DNA of 19,815 nucleotides from an uncultured Lachnospiraceae bacterium (GTDB taxonomy: Bacteria; Bacillota; Clostridia; Lachnospirales; Lachnospiraceae). A model generated the notes under the pieces. The model was given only the letters and a program-made list of their open reading frames with translations, was not told the origin of the DNA and did no database searches. Location: the NCBI GenBank assembly GCA_910588895.1, contig CAJUSS010000063.1, forward strand, positions 1 to 19,815, written 5' to 3'. The translations under genes were made by a program, and so were the position numbers. Positions 1 through 6,595 of this stretch are shown one piece after another; position 1 is the stretch's first letter, and each line of letters begins with the position of its first letter.

Positions 1-945
1 ATCCAGGAAAAGGTGGAATATGACAAGCTGGCGCTGGTGATCACCGACGAGCAGAATCGGTTCGGCGTAGGCCAGCGGGAGCTTTTCAGCGAAAAGAGCG
101 GCGGCGCCTGCCATGTGTTGGTCATGAGCGCCACTCCGATCCCCAGGACATTGGCGATCATCCTCTACGGGGATCTGGATATCTCCGTGATCGACCAGCT
201 TCCGGCGGACCGGCTGCCGATCAAGAACTGCGTGGTGGGCAGGGACTACCGGAAGCGGGCCTACGATTTTATCGCAAAGCAGGTGACCCAGGGGCGGCAG
301 GCCTATGTGATCTGCCCCATGGTAGAGGCCAGCGAGATGATCGAGGCAGAGAATGTGCTGGACTACACAAAGCTTTTGCGAAAGGAGCTGCCGACGGGGA
401 TACGGATCGACTACCTCCACGGAAAGATGAAGGGACGAGAGAAGGAGCATGTCATGGAGCAGTTCGCCGCAGGTCAGATCCAGGTCCTGGTATCCACCAC
501 GGTGATCGAGGTGGGGGTCAATGTGCCCAACGCCACGGTGATGATGATCGAGAACGCCGAGCGGTTCGGCCTGGCCCAGCTCCATCAGCTCCGGGGCCGT
601 GTGGGCCGTGGAAAGCACCAGTCCTACTGCATCATGGTGGACTGCTCCGGCGACGAGGACACCTCCAAACGGCTGGATATCCTGAACTATTCCAATGACG
701 GGTTTTACATCGCCTCCGAGGATCTGAAGCTGCGTGGCCCGGGGGACCTCTTTGGGGTCCGCCAGAGCGGGGAGATGGAGTTTCGGCTGGCGGATATCTT
801 TACCGATGCGGATATCTTAAAGACCGTGGCCCGGGAGGTGGACGCGCTCTTTGCGGCAGACCCTGAGCTGGAGGAGGAAGAGCACCAGGGGCTTAGAGAG
901 AGGCTGGCCAGTTATCGGAGAGAAGATGTGGGACCGAACTTGTAA
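1..945 (+). CDS. recG: ATP-dependent DNA helicase RecG, C-terminal part (5' end outside window)
   Basis: RecG is a cytoplasmic superfamily 2 translocase that remodels stalled replication forks and Holliday junctions. The reading frame is open from base 1, so the N-terminal wedge domain and Walker A motif lie upstream of the window. Visible motifs, in order, are the Walker B-type DEQNRFGV box, SATPIPRTLA (motif III, the RecG form), HGKMKGREKE, TTVIEVGVNVPNA (motif V) and QLRGRVGR (motif VI). A RecG-typical tail with LRGPGDLFGVRQSG follows. The usual box in this family is DEQHRFGV; here the His is Asn, a mild substitution. The visible part is about 314 codons and ends normally at a TAA. The first GTG in frame (base 13) is internal and not a start. 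The assignment to RecG rather than Mfd or PriA rests on the SATPIPR and GDLFG signatures and is firm. Confidence 0.96.
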   Translation: MQEKVEYDKLALVITDEQNRFGVGQRELFSEKSGGACHVLVMSATPIPRTLAIILYGDLDISVIDQLPADRLPIKNCVVGRDYRKRAYDFIAKQVTQGRQAYVICPMVEASEMIEAENVLDYTKLLRKELPTGIRIDYLHGKMKGREKEHVMEQFAAGQIQVLVSTTVIEVGVNVPNATVMMIENAERFGLAQLHQLRGRVGRGKHQSYCIMVDCSGDEDTSKRLDILNYSNDGFYIASEDLKLRGPGDLFGVRQSGEMEFRLADIFTDADILKTVAREVDALFAADPELEEEEHQGLRERLASYRREDVGPNL

Positions 946-1064
946 GCGTGGCGGGAAAGCAGCATTGAGGGCGGCATAGCATGGAGCATCTAGATAGATC
1001 TAGAAAAAGCAGTATACATGACCGAGACCTATCTGGCAAGCTTATAATAAGGAGGACTAGAAAG

Positions 1065-1583
1065 ATGGACCAGACGATCCAGACGATACTAAACAGAAGG
1101 AGCACCAGGAGCTTTCGCAGAGAGCCGTTAAAGGAGGAGGATATCCGCACGATCGTAGATTGCGCCCTCCATGCGCCCAGCGGGATGGGAAAGCAGACCT
1201 GGAAGTTCACGGTGGTAGAGAACAGGGAGAAGATCCAGCGATTAGCAGCAGCGATCGGGACGGAGCTGGGAAGGGACGGATATGATATGTACCAGCCGGA
1301 GGTCCTGCTGATCCCGTCCAATTTAAAGGAGAGCAGATTCGGACCGGAGGACAATGCCTGCGCGATGGAGAACATCTATCTGGCGGCGGAGGCCTTAGGG
1401 ATAGGCTGTGTGTGGATCAACCAGCTCCAGGGGATCTGCGACGCGCCGCAGATCCGGCAGGTGTTAGATGAATTCCACATCCCGGCAGACCATGTGGTCT
1501 ATGGGATGGCGGCCCTTGGCTATAAGGATGGCGGCGCGCCGGCACCTAAGGAGCGGATCGGAAAGGTCGAGTATATCCGATGA
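1065..1583 (+). CDS. Nitroreductase family flavoprotein
   Basis: This is a 172-residue protein of the FMN-dependent nitroreductase fold, which uses NAD(P)H to reduce nitro groups, quinones or flavins in the cytoplasm; the natural substrate cannot be read from sequence. The N-terminus carries the family signature RRSTRSFRREPL followed by APSGMGKQTWKF, the region that contacts FMN phosphate and ring. The C-terminal half has AAEALGIGCVWINQ and a closing AALGY segment. It is at the short end for the family, as in the single-domain group common in Clostridia. The start at 1065 is chosen because AAGGAGG lies at 1049-1055, nine bases upstream. An earlier in-frame ATG at 981 has no such site and would add non-family residues. 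It lies 119 bases after recG and 83 bases before sigK. Confidence 0.88.
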   Translation: MDQTIQTILNRRSTRSFRREPLKEEDIRTIVDCALHAPSGMGKQTWKFTVVENREKIQRLAAAIGTELGRDGYDMYQPEVLLIPSNLKESRFGPEDNACAMENIYLAAEALGIGCVWINQLQGICDAPQIRQVLDEFHIPADHVVYGMAALGYKDGGAPAPKERIGKVEYIR

Positions 1584-1605
1584 TCAAATAAAAAAAGTGT
1601 AAAAG

Positions 1606-1634
1606 CACGGGAAAAGCCGCCTGCGCATAGACTG
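1606..1634 (+). promoter_or_regulatory. Candidate SigE/SigK-type promoter for sigK
   Basis: A CAC at 1606-1608 is followed after 17 bases by CATAGACTG at 1626-1634. This fits the mother-cell sigma factor pattern AC - 16/17 bases - CATAnnnTA known from Bacillus SigK promoters, with one mismatch at the end (TG for TA). Transcription would begin near 1640, inside the loop or 3' arm of the hairpin at 1613-1664. It would fit known autoregulation of sigK by SigE and SigK. No good sigma-A promoter was seen here. This is pattern matching to a short, degenerate consensus. Confidence 0.35.
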
Positions 1635-1664
1635 ATAGTAAAGTATATGCGATCAGGTGGCTTT
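1613..1664 (+). promoter_or_regulatory. Hairpin masking the sigK ribosome binding site
   Basis: AAAGCCGCCTG (1613-1623) can pair with CAGGTGGCTTT (1654-1664), with one G-U pair. The stem is extended directly by CGCATA (1624-1629) with TATGCG (1646-1651), leaving a two-base bulge and a 16-base loop. The 3' arm contains AGGTGG (1655-1660), the only plausible ribosome binding site for the TTG start at 1667. In a read-through transcript from upstream genes the site would be buried. In a transcript starting at the candidate promoter around 1640 the 5' arm would be absent and the site free. The CTTTCTTT after the stem means it might also act as a weak terminator for the nitroreductase gene. The pairing is seen directly; the regulatory role is inference. 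Confidence 0.55.
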
Positions 1665-1666
1665 CT

Positions 1667-2302
1667 TTGAAGACTTTTCCAAAACCATTATCTGCCAGCG
1701 AAGAGAAGGAGTATCTGGAACGCTGCAAAGAGGGTGACCAGGAGGCGAAAAGTGTGCTGATCCTCCGGAACATGCGGCTGGTGGCCCATGTGGTGAAAAA
1801 ATACCAGGGGACCGACCATGATATGGAGGATCTGATCAGTGTGGGGACCATCGGCCTGATCAAGGCGATCAATACCTTTAATATGGATAAGGGCTCCCGA
1901 CTGGCGACCTATGCGGCAAAATGTGTAGAGAATGAGATCCTGATGCTCCTTCGAGCAGGGAAAAAATACAGCAAGGAGGTCTCCCTCTTCGAGCCTATCG
2001 GGGTCGATAAGGACGGAGAGACCGTCAGCCTCGTGGATGTGATCGAGATGGAGAACAAAGAGACGATCGAGGACCTGATCTTCGAACAGGATGTGCGGGA
2101 TCTGTATCTGTCTTATGAAAGATGCTTAAAAGACACAGAAAAGACCGTGGTAGGACTGCGCTACGGGCTTTACGGGAAGAAGGAGCATACACAGCGGGAG
2201 ATCGCAGAGAAACTGGGGATCTCCCGGTCTTATGTGAGCCGGATCGAGAAGAAGGCGTTGGAGAAGATGCGGAAGGAGATGGGGGATCCAAAGTTGATCT
2301 GA
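1667..2302 (+). CDS. sigK: Sporulation sigma factor SigK (no pro-sequence)
   Basis: SigK directs late mother-cell transcription during sporulation (coat and spore maturation genes). The 211-residue product opens with FPKPLSASEEKEYLERC, the conserved beginning of mature SigK. It continues with region 2 (RNMRLVAHVVKKY, DLISVGTIGLIKAINTF, LATYAAKCVENEILMLLR) and ends with the region 4 helix-turn-helix TQREIAEKLGISRSYVSRIEKKAL. RLVAHVVKK and SRSYVSRIEKKAL favour SigK over the close relative SigE. In Bacillus subtilis about 20 extra N-terminal residues form an inhibitory pro-peptide; here the frame meets a TAG at 1628-1630 and the only start with a ribosome binding site is TTG at 1667, so no pro-peptide is encoded. 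Clostridioides difficile SigK also lacks one. The gene is unbroken, with no skin-type insertion, and is followed by an inverted repeat at 2345-2399. Confidence 0.9.
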   Translation: MKTFPKPLSASEEKEYLERCKEGDQEAKSVLILRNMRLVAHVVKKYQGTDHDMEDLISVGTIGLIKAINTFNMDKGSRLATYAAKCVENEILMLLRAGKKYSKEVSLFEPIGVDKDGETVSLVDVIEMENKETIEDLIFEQDVRDLYLSYERCLKDTEKTVVGLRYGLYGKKEHTQREIAEKLGISRSYVSRIEKKALEKMRKEMGDPKLI

Positions 2303-2344
2303 GTATCTCCCATGGACGGTCAGAAGCGATCATAAAATGGCGTC

Positions 2345-2399
2345 ATCCCACAGGATACAGTATATGCCCTTTGAGGCCGGATGCAGTATCCTGTGGGAT
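2345..2399 (+). terminator. Perfect 14-bp inverted repeat after sigK, probable terminator
   Basis: ATCCCACAGGATAC (2345-2358) is exactly complementary to GTATCCTGTGGGAT (2386-2399), with a 27-base loop that can itself pair weakly (TGC with GCA). The run after the stem, CTTTGCTCT, is a poor U-tract, so termination may be incomplete. It lies 42 bases after the sigK stop codon. On the minus strand the following bases are ATTTTATG-like, so a bidirectional role is possible. Confidence 0.6.
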
Positions 2400-2443
2400 C
2401 TTTGCTCTGGTCTAAAATGCTCTGCATGACGATATCTGCACCC

Positions 2444-2472
2444 TCGACAACCCCATATATTGATGCTATAAT
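2444..2472 (+). promoter_or_regulatory. Sigma-A-type promoter upstream of the radical SAM gene
   Basis: TCGACA (2444-2449) and a perfect TATAAT (2467-2472) are separated by exactly 17 bases. Transcription would start near 2479 and give a leader of about 215 bases before the radical SAM start at 2695. The leader runs through the decayed gene remnant at 2524-2649. This is the best promoter in the gap, and it lies beyond the sigK inverted repeat, so the downstream genes can be expressed independently of sporulation. Confidence 0.6.
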
Positions 2473-2523
2473 GAGCTCAGCAAACGCGATAGGACAGCCG
2501 GCCGGATCCGCAGAGGCGGCAGG

Positions 2524-2649
2524 GAATGTGGGGAGAGCGGGTTTGGCAGATATGATATCATGCTGGAGCCAAAGAAGACCGGACCGGATGGCTATATCAT
2601 AAAATCCAATGTGGTCAATGCAAAGATAGAAACGATAGACAGGATATAG
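2524..2649 (+). pseudogene. Remnant of a PD-(D/E)XK nuclease / AAA-ATPase-like (DUF1703-type) gene
   Basis: Read in the frame of base 2524, this stretch gives ECGESGFGRYDIMLEPKK, then TGPDGYIIKSNVVN, ending at a TAG at 2647. ESG(Y/F)GRYD(I/V)ML followed about 15 residues later by an II-E-F-K strand is the hallmark of the DUF1703 (PDDEXK_9) C-terminal nuclease-like domain found on AAA-ATPase-like proteins that are abundant in gut Firmicutes and Bacteroidetes. Here the expected IIEFKVVN reads IIKSNVVN: the catalytic-type Glu and Lys are both changed, each explainable by single-base changes. Upstream the frame is broken (stops at 2413 and 2461) and no ATPase part remains. It is judged a dead fragment. 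The frame continues, through stops, into the radical SAM gene frame. Confidence 0.55.
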
Positions 2650-2694
2650 AGAAGCTAAAAGAACATGCGGATAGAGGAACAGGAGGCCATCCCA

Positions 2695-3573
2695 ATGAAA
2701 ACAGTCTGCCCGGTATGTACGCACCACTGCCATCTGGAGCCAGGCCAGAGGGGACTCTGTGGAGCCAGGAAAAATGAAGACGGGAAGATCGTCTGCAAAA
2801 ATTATGGACAAGTGACCTCTCTGGCCCTTGATCCGATCGAGAAAAAGCCGCTGAAGCGTTTCCGCCCTGGGAATCTGGTCTTGTCGGTGGGGAGCTTTGG
2901 CTGTAACTTAAGATGCCCTTTCTGCCAGAACCATGAGATCTCCATGCTGTCGGCAGACGAAACGGCAGGTGAGGACAGTGGGACGGCGGGTGAGAACGGC
3001 GAGACTGGAAAGATCGAGCTTATCGATATATCCCCTCAGGCTCTGGCGGGGAAGGCACTGCAGTGCAGACCCTTTGGGAACATCGGTGTGGCCTTTACCT
3101 ACAATGAACCGCTGGTGGGATGGGAATATGTGCGGGATACGGCAAAGCTGGTGAAGGACATCGGGATGGAAAATATCCTGGTCACCAACGGGACAGCGTC
3201 CCTTAAAGTGCTGGAGGAGCTGCTCCCCTTCATTGACGCCATGAACATCGATCTGAAAGGCTTTCGAGAGTCCTACTACAGGAAGCTGGGCGGCGATCTG
3301 GAGATGGTTAAGCGCTTTATCTCACGGGCAGCAAAGGACTGCCATGTAGAACTGACCACCTTGATCGTGCCGGGAGAAAATGACTGTATAGAAGAAATGG
3401 AAGAAGAGGCCCGATGGATCGCCTCCCTGGATGCGCAGATCCCCCTCCATGTGACCCGCTTTTTTCCACGGTATCAGATGATGGATCGGGAGGCGACAGA
3501 GGTGGAGGCCGTGTACCAGCTGGCGGACGTGGCCAGGCGGTATCTGGCAGACGTATTTGTGGGGAATTGCTGA
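2695..3573 (+). CDS. Radical SAM protein, AmrS / PFL-activase-like
   Basis: This 292-residue enzyme belongs to the radical SAM proteins related to pyruvate formate-lyase activase and to the AmmeMemoRadiSam (AmrS) group; the reaction is unknown. A cysteine-rich N-terminus (C5, C8, C12, C22, ending RGLCGAR) precedes DPIEKKPLKRFRPG. The 4Fe-4S cluster motif CNLRCPFC follows (C70, C74, C77), then FTYNEP and DAMNIDLKGF, all typical of the group. Residues 88-105 form an acidic, glycine-rich insertion built on a seven-residue repeat (ETAGEDS, GTAGENG, ETG). The start at 2695 is chosen because AGGAGG lies at 2681-2686, eight bases upstream; the ATG at 2665 has no such site and sits in the pseudogene remnant. 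The usual partner genes (Memo, AMMECR1) are not in this window. The protein ends at VGNC, without the C-terminal cysteine extension seen in some relatives. Confidence 0.85.
   Translation: MKTVCPVCTHHCHLEPGQRGLCGARKNEDGKIVCKNYGQVTSLALDPIEKKPLKRFRPGNLVLSVGSFGCNLRCPFCQNHEISMLSADETAGEDSGTAGENGETGKIELIDISPQALAGKALQCRPFGNIGVAFTYNEPLVGWEYVRDTAKLVKDIGMENILVTNGTASLKVLEELLPFIDAMNIDLKGFRESYYRKLGGDLEMVKRFISRAAKDCHVELTTLIVPGENDCIEEMEEEARWIASLDAQIPLHVTRFFPRYQMMDREATEVEAVYQLADVARRYLADVFVGNC
2961..2996 (+). repeat. 21-base tandem duplication inside the radical SAM gene
   Basis: ACGGCAGGTGAGGA and ACGGCGGGTGAGAA recur at a 21-base period (about 2962-2975 and 2983-2996). They encode a seven-residue acidic Gly-rich unit. 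It looks like a small in-frame duplication in a surface loop directly after the cluster-binding region, and the reading frame is kept. Confidence 0.6.
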
Positions 3574-3657
3574 TGCTTACGATCTGTCTGCTCGATCGAG
3601 TCCCATGGCTTTGCACGTCCCTGTAAAGGAGAGCGGATTTAGGAGGAAGAGATCTGT

Positions 3658-4401
3658 ATGATGAAAAGAAAAAAGCTGTACGGGAAAAAGGCTGGCGCGC
3701 TATTGTTATCGGTCCTTTTTTTATCGGGGATCCTCCTGCTGGCGAAGATCATCCGGATCACGCCCTGCTATGCGGCAGCGTATCCGGTACATGGTGTGGA
3801 TGTATCCCATTACCAGGGCGAGATCGATTGGGAGCGCTTGCGCGGACAGGATATCCAGTTCGCCTATATCAAGGCCACTGAGGGGAGCAGCTATGTAGAC
3901 CAACAGTTTTCGCGGAACTGGAGCGAGGCAGAAAAAACAGACCTCCTCATTGGAGCCTATCATTTTTTCAGCTTTGACAGCGGCGGACAGACACAGGCAG
4001 AACAGTATATCCGGACTGTGGGAACCTTGTCAGGAAAGCTGGCGCCTGTGGTGGATGTGGAATATTATGGAGATAAAAGGAGCGCTCCGCCGGATAAAGA
4101 AGCCGTGGTCAAAGAGCTGACCTTGCTGCTGCAGATCCTGGAAGAACACTATCAGGTCAAGCCGATCATCTATACCACCTATCCAGTCTGTGACCGCTAT
4201 ATCACAGGGAGCTTTGATGCGTATCCTCTCTGGATACGGAATGTCTACTATCCGCCGGAATGGGACGGAAAGCATCCATGGGTGTTCTGGCAGTATACCG
4301 ATACGGCCGTGCTGGAGGGGTATCAGGGGGAGGAGCGTTATATCGATCTGGATGTGTTCCAGGGGACAAGGGCAGAGCTGGAGCGCTTTCTCGTTCCATG
4401 A
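3658..4401 (+). CDS. Exported GH25 muramidase (lysozyme family)
   Basis: This is a 247-residue glycoside hydrolase family 25 enzyme, predicted to cut the glycan strands of peptidoglycan outside the membrane. The N-terminus is a signal peptide or signal anchor: a lysine-rich start, a hydrophobic stretch at about residues 13-34 and a possible cleavage site near CYAAAYP. The catalytic barrel begins with HGVDVSHYQGEIDW (D48) and continues with FAYIKATEG, GAYHFFSF and VVDVEYY (D133 and E135, the catalytic pair position). It ends with WQYTDT and YIDLDVF. No wall-binding repeats are present, so this is a single-domain form. The ATG at 3658 has AGGAGG at 3641-3646, eleven bases upstream; the ATG at 3661 is a possible alternative. 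It may be co-transcribed with the radical SAM gene 84 bases upstream, but nothing in function links them clearly. Confidence 0.92.
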   Translation: MMKRKKLYGKKAGALLLSVLFLSGILLLAKIIRITPCYAAAYPVHGVDVSHYQGEIDWERLRGQDIQFAYIKATEGSSYVDQQFSRNWSEAEKTDLLIGAYHFFSFDSGGQTQAEQYIRTVGTLSGKLAPVVDVEYYGDKRSAPPDKEAVVKELTLLLQILEEHYQVKPIIYTTYPVCDRYITGSFDAYPLWIRNVYYPPEWDGKHPWVFWQYTDTAVLEGYQGEERYIDLDVFQGTRAELERFLVP

Positions 4402-4640
4402 GAAAGTACGTCTCCTATCCCCTGTTTTCACAGATATTTCACAAGATCCACCGAATTTTGTTGTCTAAACCGCTGGAAACGTGGCATCCTTTATGTTAAG
4501 ATATCAAAGAGGATAGGTTGACATTCCAATAACATGTACACCATCCGGACCATATACCTTGACCCTTATGGGCCTGCCGACCAGCGCCGCACAGCCTGCT
4601 CTCTGACAGCTGCCCGCCCCTCAAGAGAAGGAGGCTCACT

Positions 4641-6506
4641 GTGCCAAAAGCGACCACCCAATGCTCCCGAAAGAACACCTTTCCTAAAGTCATGGGCCCT
4701 CTGCTCCTCATCCTTTCCCCTGTCTTTTCCTACGTCTTTTTTGAATATGTCACCGGGAATCTCTCCCAGATCGCTCCAAAGCTGGCACTTCTCAATATCA
4801 TATGGATATCCATGTTTTATCTGGCGGTCTTTTTGATCGGCGGGACCACACGGATCGCGATCCCTGTAGTATCGTTCTTTTTGTTCGCGGTCTCCCTGGC
4901 GGAGACCTTCGTGATGGATTTTCGGAGCATGCCGATCATGCTGTGGGATGTGCTGGCTTTTAGGACCGCCATGACCGTGGCGGACAATTATGTCTTCGAT
5001 CCATCCATAGAGATGGCGGTCGCCGGAATAGCAGTGTTGTTGTGGGATATAGCATGCTGGTCTTTTCCTGTACAGGTTAAGGGATGGAGGCCGCGCCTGA
5101 TCCTGGCCGCGGGCGGATCTGCCGGTATCGCTGCTTTCATCGCTGTTTTTTTTCTACAGGTCATCCCATCTATGGGGCTGGAGATCAATATGTGGGAGAT
5201 GGCGGACACCTATGAACGGGCAGGCTATATCCTGTCCACGGCGGTGTCGGTCCGCTATATGGTCAAAAAGCGTCCGGCCGGCTATTCTCTGGCAAAGCTT
5301 CGCCAGCTGTGCGGCCAGATCCAGGAGGAGCTGGCATTAGAGGAAGGACAGACCAAGACGACCGGACCGGGGGACGATATCATCCATCCTGTGAACCTGA
5401 TCTGCATCATGAACGAGAGCCTTTCTGACTTAAAAGTAGCTGGCGACTTTACCACAGATCAGCCCTATCTTCCCTTTATAGACAGCCTGACCGAAAATAC
5501 AGTGCGCGGGAGCTTATGCGTTCCCGTGTTCGGTGCCATGACCAGCAATACAGAATTTGAGTTCCTTTTGGGCGATTCTATGGCCCTGCTCCCCACCAAT
5601 GTGATCGCCTACCAGTTTTATGTCCGGCCCGGTGTCTGCTCTCTGGTCAGTACCTTGGCCTCCCAGGGATATTATTCCGTGGCGATCCATCCATACCCCG
5701 GTCAGAACTGGAACCGGAACAAGTGCTACCAGAACATGGGCTTTGATGAATTTCTGGAATGGGATGCCTTTGAAGCTACGGGGAGTGAGCTGCTGCGCGA
5801 TTATGTCAGCGACAGAGGATGCTACTGGAAGATCATCGATACGGTGGAAAATAAAGAAACGCCGGAGGACCGGCTGTTCATATTTAATGTCACCATGCAG
5901 AATCACGGCGGCTATGAGGAGCAGTTCGACAACTTCCCCCAGGAGGTCAGCCTGACCGGTCCTCTGGCCGGGAGATACCCGAAGGCCGACCAATATCTGT
6001 CTCTGATGAAAGAGAGCGACAGAGCCTTCCAGGAGCTGCTGGCCTATTTTGAGGATCATCCCGAGCCTACCATGATCGTCATGTTCGGGGATCATCAGCC
6101 AGGCCTGGAGGACGAGTTCTATGACGAGATCGCAGGGCGTCCGAGCGTTGAGGTTCCGGATGCAGAGCGGCTGATGTGGTATCAGACCCCTTTTGTCATC
6201 TGGACTAATTATCCGCAGCCCGCAATGGATATGGGAGAGCTGGGGGCCATATACCTTTCCTCCTATGTACTGGATCTGGCCGGGCTGGATATGCCCCTCT
6301 ATAACCAGTTCCTCCTCCGCATGTCCCAAGACCTTCCGGTGGTCCATCCGATCGGCTGTTATGCCCGGGACGGCAGCTATTACAGCTGGGAGCAGGCCCA
6401 GTCCGCGCAGTGCCCCTGCCAATCTCTGGTGCAGGACTATGGATATATGGTCTACAACCACAGCATGGACACGCGGACCATAAGGGAGCTCTTCGCACTG
6501 CCATAA
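4641..6506 (+). CDS. LTA-synthase-type membrane sulfatase / phosphoglycerol transferase
   Basis: This 621-residue protein matches the lipoteichoic acid synthase group: membrane proteins whose outward-facing alkaline-phosphatase-like domain moves glycerol-phosphate from phosphatidylglycerol to a growing polymer or glycolipid. Five hydrophobic segments can be seen, at about residues 16-37, 47-67, 71-92, 124-141 and 152-176. The catalytic domain begins near residue 249 with LICIMNESL (E259, metal ligand). It continues with GAMTSNTEFEFL (T301, the nucleophile), TMQNHGGY (H422), and MFGDHQPG (D484, H485, metal ligands). All key residues are present, so it should be active. The start is a GTG with AGGAGG at 4629-4634, six bases upstream. 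Whether it makes true lipoteichoic acid or acts as a primase or modifying paralogue cannot be told from sequence. A 239-base gap separates it from the muramidase gene. Confidence 0.88.
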   Translation: MPKATTQCSRKNTFPKVMGPLLLILSPVFSYVFFEYVTGNLSQIAPKLALLNIIWISMFYLAVFLIGGTTRIAIPVVSFFLFAVSLAETFVMDFRSMPIMLWDVLAFRTAMTVADNYVFDPSIEMAVAGIAVLLWDIACWSFPVQVKGWRPRLILAAGGSAGIAAFIAVFFLQVIPSMGLEINMWEMADTYERAGYILSTAVSVRYMVKKRPAGYSLAKLRQLCGQIQEELALEEGQTKTTGPGDDIIHPVNLICIMNESLSDLKVAGDFTTDQPYLPFIDSLTENTVRGSLCVPVFGAMTSNTEFEFLLGDSMALLPTNVIAYQFYVRPGVCSLVSTLASQGYYSVAIHPYPGQNWNRNKCYQNMGFDEFLEWDAFEATGSELLRDYVSDRGCYWKIIDTVENKETPEDRLFIFNVTMQNHGGYEEQFDNFPQEVSLTGPLAGRYPKADQYLSLMKESDRAFQELLAYFEDHPEPTMIVMFGDHQPGLEDEFYDEIAGRPSVEVPDAERLMWYQTPFVIWTNYPQPAMDMGELGAIYLSSYVLDLAGLDMPLYNQFLLRMSQDLPVVHPIGCYARDGSYYSWEQAQSAQCPCQSLVQDYGYMVYNHSMDTRTIRELFALP

Positions 6507-6560
6507 GATTGGCCTCACGGGCACTGCCGCAAAAAATATTACAGAACTGTTAAAACTATA

Positions 6561-6589
6561 TTGTTTTTTTGTGCGAAAAGTATTACTAT
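6561..6589 (+). promoter_or_regulatory. Sigma-A-type promoter for the structured RNA
   Basis: TTGTTT (6561-6566) and TACTAT (6584-6589) are spaced by exactly 17 bases, in an A/T-rich pocket that contrasts with the GC-rich surroundings. Transcription would start at about 6596, directly before a set of strong hairpins that contain no good reading frame. Confidence 0.6.
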
Positions 6590-6595
6590 ATATCT

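Noticed and set aside
1043..1048. A perfect TATAAT before the nitroreductase gene
   Set aside because: It sits one base before the ribosome binding site, so a transcript from it would start at or beyond the ribosome binding site and could not serve the gene; no -35 element fits.
2320..2811. A 163-codon minus-strand frame across the sigK to radical SAM gap
   Set aside because: It runs through the inverted repeat, the promoter and the start of a real gene on the other strand; no family features were seen.
4518..4523. A perfect TTGACA before the LTA-synthase-type gene
   Set aside because: No -10 hexamer lies 16-18 bases downstream; kept only as a note that the real promoter of this gene was not found in 4402-4640.
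5514..6524. A 336-codon open frame on the minus strand opposite the LTA-synthase-type gene
   Set aside because: No recognisable domain, no good ribosome binding site, and it is the exact antisense of a gene with complete catalytic motifs; long antisense frames are expected at this codon use.
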